Shown one piece after another: positions 16,895 to 26,639 of a stretch of 64,000 nt of DNA. The translations under genes and the position numbers were made by a program. Where the stretch lies: contig CP050890.1 in NCBI GenBank assembly GCA_016745215.1, positions 6,510,001-6,574,000 on the forward strand. The letters run 5' to 3'. Source of the stretch: Thiohalocapsa sp. PB-PSB1. Its GTDB lineage: Bacteria; Pseudomonadota; Gammaproteobacteria; Chromatiales; Chromatiaceae. Numbering within the stretch: the stretch's first letter is position 1; every line of letters starts with the position of its first letter. The notes below the pieces were generated by a model. It ran no database searches. It saw only the letters and a list, made by a program, of their open reading frames with translations, and had not been told where the DNA came from.

Positions 16895-18291
16895 CAACGA
16901 ATAACATGTGGACGCTCGCCGAGTCGGTCGCTTGCGTTGGTGGAGAGCTGAAGGGGGCGAACGTTGCCTATACCGGCGTCGTCACCGACAGCCGGAGCGA
17001 CTGCCATGGGCAGTTGTTCGTCGCGCTGCGGGGCAAGCAGTTCGATGGCCACGATTACGTGGCCAAGGCGGCTGCCAATGGCGCTGTCGCCGCGATGGTG
17101 GAACGGCCGCTGGACAGTGAACTGCCGCAATGGGTGCTGAACGATACGCGTATCGGTCTTGGCCAGTTGGCCGCGGCCTGGCGTGATCGCATCCCCGCGC
17201 GCGTGGTCGCTATCACCGGCAGCAATGGAAAGACTACGGTCAAGGAGATGGTCGCGGCGATCCTGTCGCAGGTGGGCAAAACCCGCGCCACCCAAGGCAA
17301 TCTGAACAATGACATCGGTATGCCGCTGAGCCTGCTTGCCGCCCGTGACGAGGATTTTCTGATTTTGGAAATGGGCGCAAATCATCCTGGCGAGATCGGC
17401 TATCTGACCGACATCGCCCGGCCTGAGGCGGCGCTGATCACGAATGCCGGTCGCGCTCATCTGGAGGGCTTCGGCAGTGTCGAGGGCGTCGCCCATGCGA
17501 AGGGCGAGATCGCCCGCGGCGTTCGCCCGGATGGTACCTTCATTTTCATGGCCGATGTGCCCTGGACACCGCTTTGGCACAGACTGGCCGGCGGTCGCCG
17601 CGCGCTGACCTTCGGGACTGGTCCAAACGCACAGATACGAGCCGATGTGACCAAGGTCACCTCCATTTGGGACGACGCTGGTTTTCATACCGATTTCACC
17701 GCAAGCCTGAACGGCGAGCCGGTCGAGATCTCGCTTGCCCTGGCTGGTCAGCACAATGTGCTCAATGCGCTTGCTGCCATTGCCATGGCCGCGGCACTCG
17801 AAATCCCCAGTCGTGCGATTCAGGACGGCCTTGCCACTCTGCGACCGGTCAAGCATCGGTTGCAGCCGCGTACCGGTCGAGGCGGATTGCGCATTATCGA
17901 CGACAGCTATAACGCCAATCCCGATTCGCTGCTTGCTGCGGTGGATGTGCTGGTAAATCTCAAGGCGGATGCCGCGCCCGGTCGCGCGATGCTGGTACTT
18001 GGCGACTTCGGCGAGTTGGGGCCGGACAGCCGGCGATTGCACCGCGATATGGGCGTGGCGGCGCGCGCTGCGGGCGTCGATCGACTCTTTACCGTCGGCT
18101 CTCTTGCGGCTGAGGCGGCGACCGGCTTCGGCGCCCAGGCAACGGTTTGTCAAGAGCAGATGGCACTGATTGCGTCGCTTGAATCCGAGGCGAGCAACGC
18201 GGATCTGCTGCTGATCAAAGGTTCTCGTCTGTCCGCCATGGAGCGGATCGTAGCTGCGCTTTGTGACGACCTGCCAGAGGAGACCCACTGA
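16891..18291 (+). CDS. murF: UDP-MurNAc-tripeptide:D-Ala-D-Ala ligase MurF
   Basis: Cytoplasmic ATP-dependent ligase adding D-Ala-D-Ala to the UDP-MurNAc-tripeptide. From the ATG at 16891 it has 466 aa, close to the usual 450-460. The P-loop VAITGSNGKTTVKEM, the middle-domain motif LEMGANHPGEI and the C-terminal DDSYNANPDS are typical of MurF rather than MurE. A GGGGGG ribosome binding site precedes the chosen start; an open frame extends to 16792 but lacks conservation. mraY begins 2 bases after its stop. Confidence 0.96.
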   Translation: MTTNNMWTLAESVACVGGELKGANVAYTGVVTDSRSDCHGQLFVALRGKQFDGHDYVAKAAANGAVAAMVERPLDSELPQWVLNDTRIGLGQLAAAWRDRIPARVVAITGSNGKTTVKEMVAAILSQVGKTRATQGNLNNDIGMPLSLLAARDEDFLILEMGANHPGEIGYLTDIARPEAALITNAGRAHLEGFGSVEGVAHAKGEIARGVRPDGTFIFMADVPWTPLWHRLAGGRRALTFGTGPNAQIRADVTKVTSIWDDAGFHTDFTASLNGEPVEISLALAGQHNVLNALAAIAMAAALEIPSRAIQDGLATLRPVKHRLQPRTGRGGLRIIDDSYNANPDSLLAAVDVLVNLKADAAPGRAMLVLGDFGELGPDSRRLHRDMGVAARAAGVDRLFTVGSLAAEAATGFGAQATVCQEQMALIASLESEASNADLLLIKGSRLSAMERIVAALCDDLPEETH

Positions 18292-18293
18292 CT

Positions 18294-19376
18294 ATGTTGC
18301 TTTGGCTCACCGATTGGCTTGGCCAGTACGACAGCGGCTTCTACGTGTTCCGCTATCTCACGTTGCGCGCTATCCTCGGCGTGGTGACCGCTTTGGCGAT
18401 TTCATTGATCATCGGCCGCCCTCTGATCCGCTGGCTCAGTGCCTATAAAGTGGGGCAGACCGTGCGTGACGATGGCCCGGAATCGCATTTCTCCAAGGCT
18501 GGCACGCCGACCATGGGCGGCACGCTCATCCTGGTTGCCATTGCCATCAGTTCGCTTTTATGGGCTGATTTGAGCAATCGTTTTGTTTGGGTGGTGCTGA
18601 TTACGACCATGGCCTTTGGGATCGTCGGCCTGGTGGATGACTATAAGAAGCTGGTGATGCGCGATCCAAAGGGACTGGCCGGCCGCTGGAAGTATTTCTG
18701 GCAGACCCTGATCGGTCTGACAGCGGCGCTGTATCTTTATACGAGCGCGACGACGCCGAGCGAAACTGCTCTGCTGGTTCCGTATCTGAAAGACGTCAGT
18801 ATTCAGCTCGGCCCCCTGTTTATCCTGCTTGCCTACTTTGTCATCGTCGGCTCCAGCAATGCCGTCAACCTGACCGATGGCTTGGACGGTCTCGCGGTAT
18901 TGCCGACTGTGTTGGTGGCCGGCGGTCTTGGCATCATGGTGTACGCCGCCGGCAATGTGGAGATCGCCTCCTATCTGCGCATCCCCTACGTCTCGGATGT
19001 TGGCGAGGTCGTTGTTTTCTGTGCTGCAATCGCTGGTGCCGGACTCGGCTTTCTGTGGTTCAACACCTATCCGGCCCAGGTCTTCATGGGCGATGTCGGC
19101 GCACTGGCCCTGGGCGCGGCTCTTGGCTCCATTGCGGTGGTTGCTAAACAGGAACTGGTGTTGTTCATCATGGGCGGTATCTTCGTATTGGAAACCCTGT
19201 CGGTGATGTTGCAGGTGGCCTCTTTCAAGCTCACCGGCAAACGCATTTTTCGCATGGCGCCGCTGCACCATCATTACGAACTCAAGGGCTGGCCAGAGCC
19301 GCGCGTCATCGTGCGGTTTTGGATCGTCACCGTGGTTCTGGTCCTGATCGGCCTGGCGAGTCTGAAGATCCGATGA
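18294..19376 (+). CDS. mraY: Phospho-MurNAc-pentapeptide transferase MraY
   Basis: Integral membrane enzyme of 360 aa that makes lipid I from UDP-MurNAc-pentapeptide and undecaprenyl phosphate. About ten transmembrane helices are visible. Conserved motifs include SHFSKAGTPTMGG, GLVDDYKK, NLTDGLDGLA, FMGDVGALALG and MAPLHHHYELKGW, covering the catalytic Asp cluster and the His-rich loop. The length equals E. coli MraY. Its stop overlaps the murD ATG. Confidence 0.98.
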   Translation: MLLWLTDWLGQYDSGFYVFRYLTLRAILGVVTALAISLIIGRPLIRWLSAYKVGQTVRDDGPESHFSKAGTPTMGGTLILVAIAISSLLWADLSNRFVWVVLITTMAFGIVGLVDDYKKLVMRDPKGLAGRWKYFWQTLIGLTAALYLYTSATTPSETALLVPYLKDVSIQLGPLFILLAYFVIVGSSNAVNLTDGLDGLAVLPTVLVAGGLGIMVYAAGNVEIASYLRIPYVSDVGEVVVFCAAIAGAGLGFLWFNTYPAQVFMGDVGALALGAALGSIAVVAKQELVLFIMGGIFVLETLSVMLQVASFKLTGKRIFRMAPLHHHYELKGWPEPRVIVRFWIVTVVLVLIGLASLKIR

Positions 19377-20764
19377 ATCCGCACCGGTTATCGAAACCAG
19401 TCGAGCCGCTCGCCGGCAGCAAGATCCTGGTCGTCGGCCTGGGCAAGACTGGTCTGTCCTGCGCGCGCTATCTACATGCACAGGGCTGTACCGTAGCAGT
19501 AACCGACAGCCGTCCGATGCCGCCGGAACTGGAGCGCATCCGCTCTGAATTGCCCGATGTGGCATTGCTGCTCGGCGGCTTTTCGGAGCAAGCCTTCGAC
19601 GCTGCCGAGCAGATTGTCGTCAGCCCCGGTGTATCCACGGCGGAGCCGCCAATTCAGCGCGCATTGGCCGCGGGCGTGCCGATCGTGGGCGATGTGGAGC
19701 TGTTTGCTCGGGTTGTCCAAGCGCCGGTGGTCGGCATCACCGGCTCCAACGGCAAGAGCACGGTGACGACGCTGCTCGGATTGATGGCGCGCGAGGCCGG
19801 ACGGCGCGTCGCTGTCGGCGGCAACCTTGGGGATCCGGTGTTGGACCTGCTTGCCGAGGATATCGAGCTCTATGTCGTGGAACTCTCCAGTTTCCAGTTA
19901 GAGACCACCTATTCGCTGGCCTTGCAGGCAGCGACTGTATTGAATCTCTCTCCTGATCATATGGATCGGTATCCGGATATGGCCGCTTATGCCGGGGCCA
20001 AGCAGCGAATTTTCTCGCACGCACAAGCGGCGGTTGTGAATCGTGACGACCTTATCGCTTCAAGGCTCGCCGATGGGGTTGGCCAGCAGATCGGATTCAC
20101 GCTGAACGCACCGGTGGAAGCCGGCGATTTTGGCATTGCCGAGCACCTCGGTGTGCCTTGGATCGTGCGCGGCATCGGCGACGATCGCGCACCTTTGATG
20201 CCGATCACCGATCTGCTGTTGCCTGGCATGCATAACCTTGCCAACGCCCTTGCTGGACTGGCGCTCGGACAGCTGTGCGGGCTGGAACTGCCGGCGATGC
20301 TCCGGGTTCTGCGCAGTTTTCGCGGTCTCGCCCATCGTGGCGAGCTGGTGGCGAACCGCAACGAGGTGCGTTGGATCAACGACTCCAAAGGAACCAACCC
20401 CGGTGCCACCGTGGCAGCACTCAAGGGACTGGTGCCGAACCCGATCCGTGGCAAGGCGGTATTGATCGCTGGCGGCGACTGCAAGGGAGCGAAATTCGAC
20501 GGTCTGGCTGCGGCGGTTCGGCAAACAGCCCGAGCGGTGATACTGATCGGCCGCGATGCGCCACGCCTAGCGCAGGCTCTCGACGGTACTGTCGAGTTAC
20601 TCCATGCCGATGATATGGACGCGGCGGTGCGTCTGGCGGCCAAAGCCGCACGCGCCGGCGATTGTGTGTTGTTGTCACCAGCTTGTGCGAGCTTCGATAT
20701 GTTCGACGATTATCAACATCGTGGTCGTGCATTTCGCGACGCGGTACAGAGGTGGGCAGCATGA
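19373..20764 (+). CDS. murD: UDP-MurNAc-L-alanine:D-glutamate ligase MurD
   Basis: Mur ligase of 463 aa, longer than the 438 of E. coli mainly because of a short N-terminal extension. The N-terminal Rossmann motif ILVVGLGKTGLSCARYL, the P-loop VVGITGSNGKSTVTTLL and the C-terminal signature NDSKGTNPGATVAAL are all present. The ATG at 19373 overlaps the mraY stop by ATGA, and its own stop overlaps the ftsW ATG in the same way. It adds D-Glu in the cytoplasmic part of the lipid II pathway. Confidence 0.97.
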   Translation: MNPHRLSKPVEPLAGSKILVVGLGKTGLSCARYLHAQGCTVAVTDSRPMPPELERIRSELPDVALLLGGFSEQAFDAAEQIVVSPGVSTAEPPIQRALAAGVPIVGDVELFARVVQAPVVGITGSNGKSTVTTLLGLMAREAGRRVAVGGNLGDPVLDLLAEDIELYVVELSSFQLETTYSLALQAATVLNLSPDHMDRYPDMAAYAGAKQRIFSHAQAAVVNRDDLIASRLADGVGQQIGFTLNAPVEAGDFGIAEHLGVPWIVRGIGDDRAPLMPITDLLLPGMHNLANALAGLALGQLCGLELPAMLRVLRSFRGLAHRGELVANRNEVRWINDSKGTNPGATVAALKGLVPNPIRGKAVLIAGGDCKGAKFDGLAAAVRQTARAVILIGRDAPRLAQALDGTVELLHADDMDAAVRLAAKAARAGDCVLLSPACASFDMFDDYQHRGRAFRDAVQRWAA

Positions 20765-21990
20765 TTTCGGCTATCGCGACACGGGCACAGGCGGCTCCGG
20801 GTCCACGTCGGCGACCGCGCGTGGAAGCGCTTGATGCGGTGCTGGACTATGGCTTGCTGCTCGGCGTGCTGTTCCTGCTCGGGCTCGGATTTGTGATGGT
20901 GACATCGGCTTCGATGCCAATTGCCGATCGCAACTACGGGGACCCGTTTTTCTTTGTCATGCGCCACGGCTTTGCGATGATCCTCGCGTTGCTCGCTGGC
21001 GCTCTTTGCTTTGCGGTACCGATCAAGGTTTGGGAACGCAATGCACCCTGGTTGCTGCTGTGCGGAATCGGCTTGTTAATCCTGCTGTTGGTGCCCGGCG
21101 TCGGTCGCACGGTCAATGGCGCCACTCGCTGGATTCCACTTGGGGTACTCAATCTGCAGCCGTCCGAGTTCATGAAGTTCTTTGCCGTGCTATACGTCAG
21201 CGACTATTTGATCCGTCGTCAGCTTGATGTCCAAACCACCTTTGTTGGTTTCATGCGGCCGATGGTGCTGATTGGTCTGGCCTGCGCGCTCATTATGGTC
21301 CAGCCGGACTTTGGTACCACCGCGGTTATCATTGCTACCGTTATGGGGCTATTGTTCCTCGGCGGCGTTAGGATCATGAATTTTACCCTGTTGTTCTGCG
21401 GCGTTGCCATGACATTGATCGGGCTCATCGTTATTGAACCATACCGATTACAGCGTATTACCTCTTTCATGGACCCATTCGCCGATCCATTCAATACAGG
21501 TTACCAGCTCAGCCAGGCGCTGATTGCTTTCGGTCGCGGGGAGTGGCTTGGTGTCGGGCTCGGTAATGGTATCCAAAAGCAATTCTATTTGCCTGAAGCG
21601 CATACTGATTTTCTGCTCGCCGTGGTGGGCGAGGAATTTGGGCTACTCGGCGTGTTGCTGGTCATCTGTGTGTTTGCTTTTCTGACCTGGCGTGCATTTA
21701 CCATCGGCAATCGCGCGCGCATCAGCGGACAGGGATTTGCCTGTTACGCGGCGCACGGCTTTGGGGTCATGCTGGGCCTGCAGGCTTTTGTCAACGTCGG
21801 CGTCAATACAGGATTGCTACCCACCAAGGGGCTGCCTCTACCGTTCATGAGCTATGGCAGTAATGCGCTGATCGTGGCGATCATGACAGTGGCCGTGTTG
21901 CTGCGAATCGACTTCGAGTTACGCCGCCACGCGGTCGAGCCAATCCCCGAGGGCAGTGTGCACCGGGAGCGGAGGGTGTTATGGCGCTGA
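20761..21990 (+). CDS. ftsW: Lipid II polymerase FtsW (SEDS family)
   Basis: SEDS-family septal glycosyltransferase with 409 aa and about ten transmembrane helices. Family motifs are visible: NGATRWIPLG, LQPSEFMKFF, LIMVQPDFGTT and GLPLPFMSYGSNAL. It should act with FtsI at the septum. The ATG overlaps the murD stop by 4 bases, and the 3' end overlaps murG by 10 bases. Confidence 0.97.
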   Translation: MISAIATRAQAAPGPRRRPRVEALDAVLDYGLLLGVLFLLGLGFVMVTSASMPIADRNYGDPFFFVMRHGFAMILALLAGALCFAVPIKVWERNAPWLLLCGIGLLILLLVPGVGRTVNGATRWIPLGVLNLQPSEFMKFFAVLYVSDYLIRRQLDVQTTFVGFMRPMVLIGLACALIMVQPDFGTTAVIIATVMGLLFLGGVRIMNFTLLFCGVAMTLIGLIVIEPYRLQRITSFMDPFADPFNTGYQLSQALIAFGRGEWLGVGLGNGIQKQFYLPEAHTDFLLAVVGEEFGLLGVLLVICVFAFLTWRAFTIGNRARISGQGFACYAAHGFGVMLGLQAFVNVGVNTGLLPTKGLPLPFMSYGSNALIVAIMTVAVLLRIDFELRRHAVEPIPEGSVHRERRVLWR

Positions 21991-23060
21991 GTATGGCGAT
22001 CATGGCCGGAGGCACCGGCGGACATGTGTTCCCGGCGCTCGCGGTGGCGGAGGTGCTGCGCGCCCGTGGTGCGGATGTGTTCTGGATCGGCACTCGCGCC
22101 GGCATGGAGGCGCGGCTGGTGCCGGCGCACGGCTTCGAAATGGAGTGGATCAGCATCGAGGGCGTGCGCGGCAAAGGCGCCAAAGCTCTGTTGGCCGCGC
22201 CCTGGAGATTAGTTGCTGCCGTGCGCGAAGCGACCAGCATCTTGCGCAGACGCGATCCAAAGGTAGTCATCGGTATGGGTGGCTTCGTCTCAGGACCCGG
22301 TGGCCTGGCAGCAAGCATGCAAGGTCGCCCGTTGCTGATCCAAGAGCAGAACAGCGTGCCTGGTATGACCAACCAATGGCTGTCGCGCATTGCCGAGCGC
22401 GTCTTCGAGGCGTTTCCGAACAGCTTCCCTGGGCGACGGCATGCGGTCACCAGCGGCAACCCGGTGCGCGCGGAGATTGCCGCATTGGCGCCGCCGGCAG
22501 AGCGTTTTTCCGGCCGTGGCACAACAGCTCGACTGCTGGTGCTCGGCGGCTCGCTCGGTGCTCGGGCGCTAAATCAAACAGTCCCGCGGGCATTGGCAAG
22601 ATTGCCGGTCTCGAGCCGCCCGCTGGTTCGCCACCAGGCTGGCGAGCGCACATTGTCCCTGGCTCGACAGGCCTATGCCGAGGCATCGGTGGAAGCCGAG
22701 GTGACACCCTTTATCGATGATATGGCGGCTGCCTATGGCTGGGCCGATCTGGTGATCTGCCGCGCCGGAGCGCTGACGGTTTCGGAACTGGCCGCTGCCG
22801 GCCTGCCTGCCGTGTTCGTACCCTTTCCTTATGCTGTAGACGACCATCAGGTCGGCAATGCGCGCTATCTCAGCGACGTCGGCGCGGCCTACCTGATCAT
22901 CGAAAGCGATCTGACCGCAGCAGGCCTGGCCTCGGTGCTCACCGAGTTGCTTGCCGATCCAGCCAAACGCCTGGCGATGGCAGAGATGGCGCGGAAGCAA
23001 GCGAAGACGGACGCGGCACATTGCATCGCGGCAGCCTGCATGGAGATGGCGACGCCATGA
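21981..23060 (+). CDS. murG: Lipid II synthase MurG
   Basis: Peripheral membrane GlcNAc transferase converting lipid I to lipid II, 359 aa. The N-terminal glycine-rich motif IMAGGTGGHVFPALAVAE, the middle GMGGFVSGPGG and QEQNSVPGMTN, and the C-terminal donor site ICRAGALTVSELAAAGLP match GT28 enzymes. It starts inside ftsW and its stop overlaps the ATG of a 63-codon ORF that separates it from murC. Confidence 0.97.
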   Translation: MALSMAIMAGGTGGHVFPALAVAEVLRARGADVFWIGTRAGMEARLVPAHGFEMEWISIEGVRGKGAKALLAAPWRLVAAVREATSILRRRDPKVVIGMGGFVSGPGGLAASMQGRPLLIQEQNSVPGMTNQWLSRIAERVFEAFPNSFPGRRHAVTSGNPVRAEIAALAPPAERFSGRGTTARLLVLGGSLGARALNQTVPRALARLPVSSRPLVRHQAGERTLSLARQAYAEASVEAEVTPFIDDMAAAYGWADLVICRAGALTVSELAAAGLPAVFVPFPYAVDDHQVGNARYLSDVGAAYLIIESDLTAAGLASVLTELLADPAKRLAMAEMARKQAKTDAAHCIAAACMEMATP

Positions 23061-23248
23061 GACATCATTCCATCAAAAGCATTACCGCCTACCGCGTTTT
23101 CACCCGCCAGGCGCTGGCGGCCGAGGAGACATGGCATGGCTGGTTGCCAGCTGTCAGCATGGCCACAGGGCCGCATGAACTGTTTGCACCCATCGCAATG
23201 CGGCCTGCCGTGCATCTGATGTACCGCGACGAGAGTTTCCGCCTATGA
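23057..23248 (+). CDS. 63-codon coupled ORF between murG and murC
   Basis: The ATG at 23057 overlaps the murG stop (ATGA) and the TGA at 23246 overlaps the murC ATG. The predicted protein starts MRHHSIKSITAYRVFTRQAL and ends HLMYRDESFRL. It is basic, has no transmembrane segment and matches no family I know. The two tight overlaps and absence of internal stops suggest it is translated, at least as a coupling device. murG and murC are adjacent in most gammaproteobacteria. Confidence 0.5.
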   Translation: MRHHSIKSITAYRVFTRQALAAEETWHGWLPAVSMATGPHELFAPIAMRPAVHLMYRDESFRL

Positions 23249-24687
23249 ACGCCCATCGTACCCACAGCGCCAGCTACATGGGTCGCATACGTCGATTGCA
23301 CTTCGTCGGTGTCGGCGGTGCCGGTATGAGCGGCATCGCTGAACTGATGGCCAATCTAGGCTATGAGGTACAGGGTTCAGATCAACGTGAGAGCACGGTA
23401 ACGGGGCGGCTGCGCACATGTGGCGTCGAGGTTTTCATCGGACATCGCGCCGACCAAATCGAGGATGTCGATGCCGTGGTGGTATCCACTGCTGTCGATG
23501 CCACGAATCCCGAGATCGTTGCCGCTCGCGCGCTGCGCTTACCGGTGGTACGTCGGGCAGAGATGCTCGCCGAGCTGATGCGCTTTCACTTCGGCGTTGC
23601 GGTGGCGGGTACCCACGGCAAGACCACGACCACCAGTCTGATCGCGAGCGTGCTGGCAGAGGGCGGTCTGGACCCAACCTTCGTCATCGGCGGCCTGCTT
23701 AACAGTGCCGGCGCCAACGCCCGCCTAGGCAGTAGTAAATATCTGATCGCCGAGGCTGACGAGAGCGATGCCTCCTTTCTTTTCCTACAACCGATGATGG
23801 CCGTGGTCACCAATATCGACGCTGACCACATGCAGACCTATGGGAATGACTTCAACCGGCTGCGCAGCACCTTCGTCGAGTTCTTGCATCATTTGCCATT
23901 CTATGGTCTTGCAATGCTTTGCATTGATGACGCGGAGGTCGCTGCGCTGGTACCGACTCTGGCGCGTCCCGTGCGTACCTACGGCACAGAGGCGGATGCT
24001 GACATTCGCGCCGACAATATTCGTCAACAGGGCACCAGGATGTACTTCGATGTGCATTACGATGCGGCTGCCCCGCTACCGATCGAACTCAATCTTCCGG
24101 GCCGACACAACATGCTCAATGCTCTTGCGGCAATTGGAATTGCACTGGAGCTTGGCGTCGAAGAGGAGGCGATCCAGCTTGCGTTAGCGAACTTTCAGGG
24201 CATTGGTCGGCGCTTTGTCGTGCAGCATTGTCGCATGGCCGATGCACGCAGGCTGACTCTGATCGACGACTATGGCCATCATCCGCGGGAGGTTCAGGCC
24301 ACCCTCGCCGCCGCACGTGGTAGTTGGCCCGAACGCAGACTGCTCTTGGTGTTTCAGCCGCACCGCTATTCACGCACTCGGGAGCAGTTTGACGATTTCG
24401 TCCATGTGCTGTCGGAGCCGGACGTGCTGGTGCTCTGCGACGTCTACCCGGCCGGCGAGCAGCCGATTCCGGGGGCAGACGCTCGCAGCCTAGCCAGTGC
24501 TATCCGACAACGAGGATTGGTCGAACCGATATTCGTGCCGGACCTATCCGAAGTGCCGGACGTGCTCGATAAGCTGCTATTGGACGACGATCTGGTACTG
24601 GTTTCCGGTGCTGGCGATATCGGCGGGCTGGCGAGTCGCTTACCGCGCTGTCTGCAATGCGGAGTCGATGGTGATGCAAATTTTTGA
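23245..24687 (+). CDS. murC: UDP-MurNAc:L-alanine ligase MurC
   Basis: First Mur ligase of the pathway, 480 aa. The N-terminal Rossmann motif HFVGVGGAGMSGIAELM, P-loop VAGTHGKTTTTS, middle motif IAEADESDASFL and the C-terminal DDYGHHPREV and FQPHRYSRT are all typical. The last dozen residues diverge from the family. The gene overlaps the preceding small ORF by 4 bases. A gap of about 108 bases follows before murB. Confidence 0.97.
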   Translation: MNAHRTHSASYMGRIRRLHFVGVGGAGMSGIAELMANLGYEVQGSDQRESTVTGRLRTCGVEVFIGHRADQIEDVDAVVVSTAVDATNPEIVAARALRLPVVRRAEMLAELMRFHFGVAVAGTHGKTTTTSLIASVLAEGGLDPTFVIGGLLNSAGANARLGSSKYLIAEADESDASFLFLQPMMAVVTNIDADHMQTYGNDFNRLRSTFVEFLHHLPFYGLAMLCIDDAEVAALVPTLARPVRTYGTEADADIRADNIRQQGTRMYFDVHYDAAAPLPIELNLPGRHNMLNALAAIGIALELGVEEEAIQLALANFQGIGRRFVVQHCRMADARRLTLIDDYGHHPREVQATLAAARGSWPERRLLLVFQPHRYSRTREQFDDFVHVLSEPDVLVLCDVYPAGEQPIPGADARSLASAIRQRGLVEPIFVPDLSEVPDVLDKLLLDDDLVLVSGAGDIGGLASRLPRCLQCGVDGDANF

Positions 24688-24795
24688 TTCTATGCAAAGT
24701 CTGTCTTTACGCTGTCTGCGTCAAGGCCGTGGCCTGTTGTATTATTGTGCGATGGCCGGTGGCCTGCGCCCGAGTGCATGCGGATGGGTTGGTTC

Positions 24796-25692
24796 ATGAG
24801 CGATGGGAGCGGCGATCGCCTTGCATTGCGTGGGGAACTGCGTTGCAACGAACCCCTTGCTCGTCACACCAGCTGGCGCGTCGGGGGTCCCGCCCTGCGT
24901 TTGTATCGACCAGCGGATCGCGAGGATCTGATTGCCTTTCTTGCGACATTGCCGGAAAACGAGCCGCTGTTGTGGCTCGGGCTTGGCAGCAATCTTCTGG
25001 TCAGCGACGCCGGCTTTGCCGGTACGGTTATCCAGACCACGGGTCGGCTGACTGGCATGGCGATGCTAGAGCCGAATCGGCTGCGTGCGGAGGCTGGTGT
25101 GTCCTGCGCTAAGGCAGCGCGCTTTGCGGCGCGCCACGGGTTGGTGGGGCTCGAGTTTCTAGCAGGCATCCCCGGCACCATCGGCGGCGCACTAGCCATG
25201 AATGCCGGCGCCTGGGGGGGGGAGACCTGGCAGTACCTGGCCCTGGTTCGAACCCTGGATCGTCGTGGTTTGGTGAGCGAGCGTCCGCCAGCGGATTTCG
25301 AAGTTGGCTACCGCCATGTGTCGATCCCCGATGGGGAGTGGTTTCTGGAGGCGGAATGGGTACTGGAACTCGGCAATACCGAGACCGCCCAGGCACGCAT
25401 CCGCGCTCTATTGGAGCGCCGAACCGCAACCCAGCCCATCGGACTACCGAGCTGTGGCTCAGTGTTTCGCAACCCGCCTGGCGACCATGCAGCGCGCTTG
25501 ATCGAGGCAGCCGGGCTCAAGGGCGTGCGCATGGGTGGCGCGCAGGTGTCGCCCAAGCATGCCAATTTCATCATCAACACCGGCGATGCCAGCGCCCAGG
25601 ATATTACCCTGTTGATCGAGCGAGTGCAGGCCGACGTGATGCGCACCAGCGGTATTCGACTGATACCCGAGGTCCGTCGGGTGGGAGAGTAA
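24796..25692 (+). CDS. murB: UDP-N-acetylenolpyruvoylglucosamine reductase MurB
   Basis: FAD- and NADPH-dependent reductase completing UDP-MurNAc. From MSDGSGDRL it has 298 aa, as in the shorter type of MurB. FAD-binding motifs LGLGSNLLVSDAGF and LAGIPGTIGGALAMNAGA are present, as is the catalytic Ser region PSCGSVFRNPPGDHAARLIE. Two earlier in-frame ATGs exist at 24778 and 24784, so the start could be six or four codons longer. Its stop is 5 bases before ddl. Confidence 0.95.
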   Translation: MSDGSGDRLALRGELRCNEPLARHTSWRVGGPALRLYRPADREDLIAFLATLPENEPLLWLGLGSNLLVSDAGFAGTVIQTTGRLTGMAMLEPNRLRAEAGVSCAKAARFAARHGLVGLEFLAGIPGTIGGALAMNAGAWGGETWQYLALVRTLDRRGLVSERPPADFEVGYRHVSIPDGEWFLEAEWVLELGNTETAQARIRALLERRTATQPIGLPSCGSVFRNPPGDHAARLIEAAGLKGVRMGGAQVSPKHANFIINTGDASAQDITLLIERVQADVMRTSGIRLIPEVRRVGE

Positions 25693-25697
25693 ATCTG

Positions 25698-26639
25698 ATG
25701 AGCCAAGAATCCGTCCAATTCGGCAAAGTAGCCCTGTTGATGGGTGGCCATGCCGCCGAACGTGAGATATCGCTGAAAAGCGGAGCCGCAGTGCTTGCCG
25801 CGTTGCAAAGACTTGGTATTGATGTACATGACATCGATCCTGGCCGCGACCTGTTCGAAGTCTTGCGTGATGGTCGCTTCGAACGTGCCTTCATTATTCT
25901 GCACGGACGCGGCGGTGAAGACGGCTGCATTCAAGGCGCTCTGGAGACCATCGGCATGCCCTATACCGGCTCCGGTGTGCTCGGTTCGGCGATCGGCATG
26001 GATAAATATCGAACCAAGCTGACCTGGGCGGGTGCCGGTATTCCAACCGCTGAGTTTGCATTGATCCAGAGCGCCGACGATCTGCCCAACGCTGCGGCGC
26101 TTGGCTTTCCACTGATGATCAAGCCTGCTCAGGAGGGCTCTAGCATCGGCATGGCGCGGGCTGAGAACAGTTCCGAGCTGGAAACCGCGTGGCGCGCAGC
26201 GGCAAGCTTTGACGACAGGGTATTGGCTGAACCATGGCTGCCAGGGGCGGAGTTCACTTGTGCAATTCTGAACGGTCGTGCGCTGCCCCTGATCCGTATC
26301 GAGACGCCCGAGTTGTTCTACGATTTCGAGGCCAAGTATCGCGCCGATACCACCCGCTATGTGTGCCCCTGTGGTCTCTCCGCTGTCGAGGAGGAAGCGC
26401 TGCGATCCCTATGCCTGCGTGCCTTCGATACGGTCGGTGCCCAGGGCTGGGGCCGGGTAGACTTCATGCTGGATGCCGACGGCATGCCGAAATTGTTGGA
26501 AGTCAATACCGTGCCGGGCATGACCGATCATAGCCTGGTGCCGATGGCGGCCAAGGCAGACGGCATCGACTTCGACACTCTGTGCCTGCAAGTGCTCGCG
26601 ACCAGCCTCGAAACAAAGGGTCTGGGGAGGCCGCAATGA
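25698..26639 (+). CDS. ddl: D-alanine--D-alanine ligase
   Basis: ATP-grasp ligase supplying D-Ala-D-Ala to MurF, 313 aa, the normal DdlB size. The motifs LMGGHAAEREISLKSG, ILHGRGGEDGCIQG and LLEVNTVPGMTDHSLVP cover substrate and Mg-ATP binding. The start at 25698 is the first sensible ATG; the open frame continues into murB coding sequence upstream. The stop overlaps the ftsQ ATG. Confidence 0.97.
   Translation: MSQESVQFGKVALLMGGHAAEREISLKSGAAVLAALQRLGIDVHDIDPGRDLFEVLRDGRFERAFIILHGRGGEDGCIQGALETIGMPYTGSGVLGSAIGMDKYRTKLTWAGAGIPTAEFALIQSADDLPNAAALGFPLMIKPAQEGSSIGMARAENSSELETAWRAAASFDDRVLAEPWLPGAEFTCAILNGRALPLIRIETPELFYDFEAKYRADTTRYVCPCGLSAVEEEALRSLCLRAFDTVGAQGWGRVDFMLDADGMPKLLEVNTVPGMTDHSLVPMAAKADGIDFDTLCLQVLATSLETKGLGRPQ

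Noticed and set aside
16669..18288. 539-codon minus-strand open frame opposite murF
   Set aside because: murF on the plus strand has all family motifs; the minus-strand product is rich in His, Arg and Gln with no recognisable domain, as expected for a shadow in GC-rich DNA.
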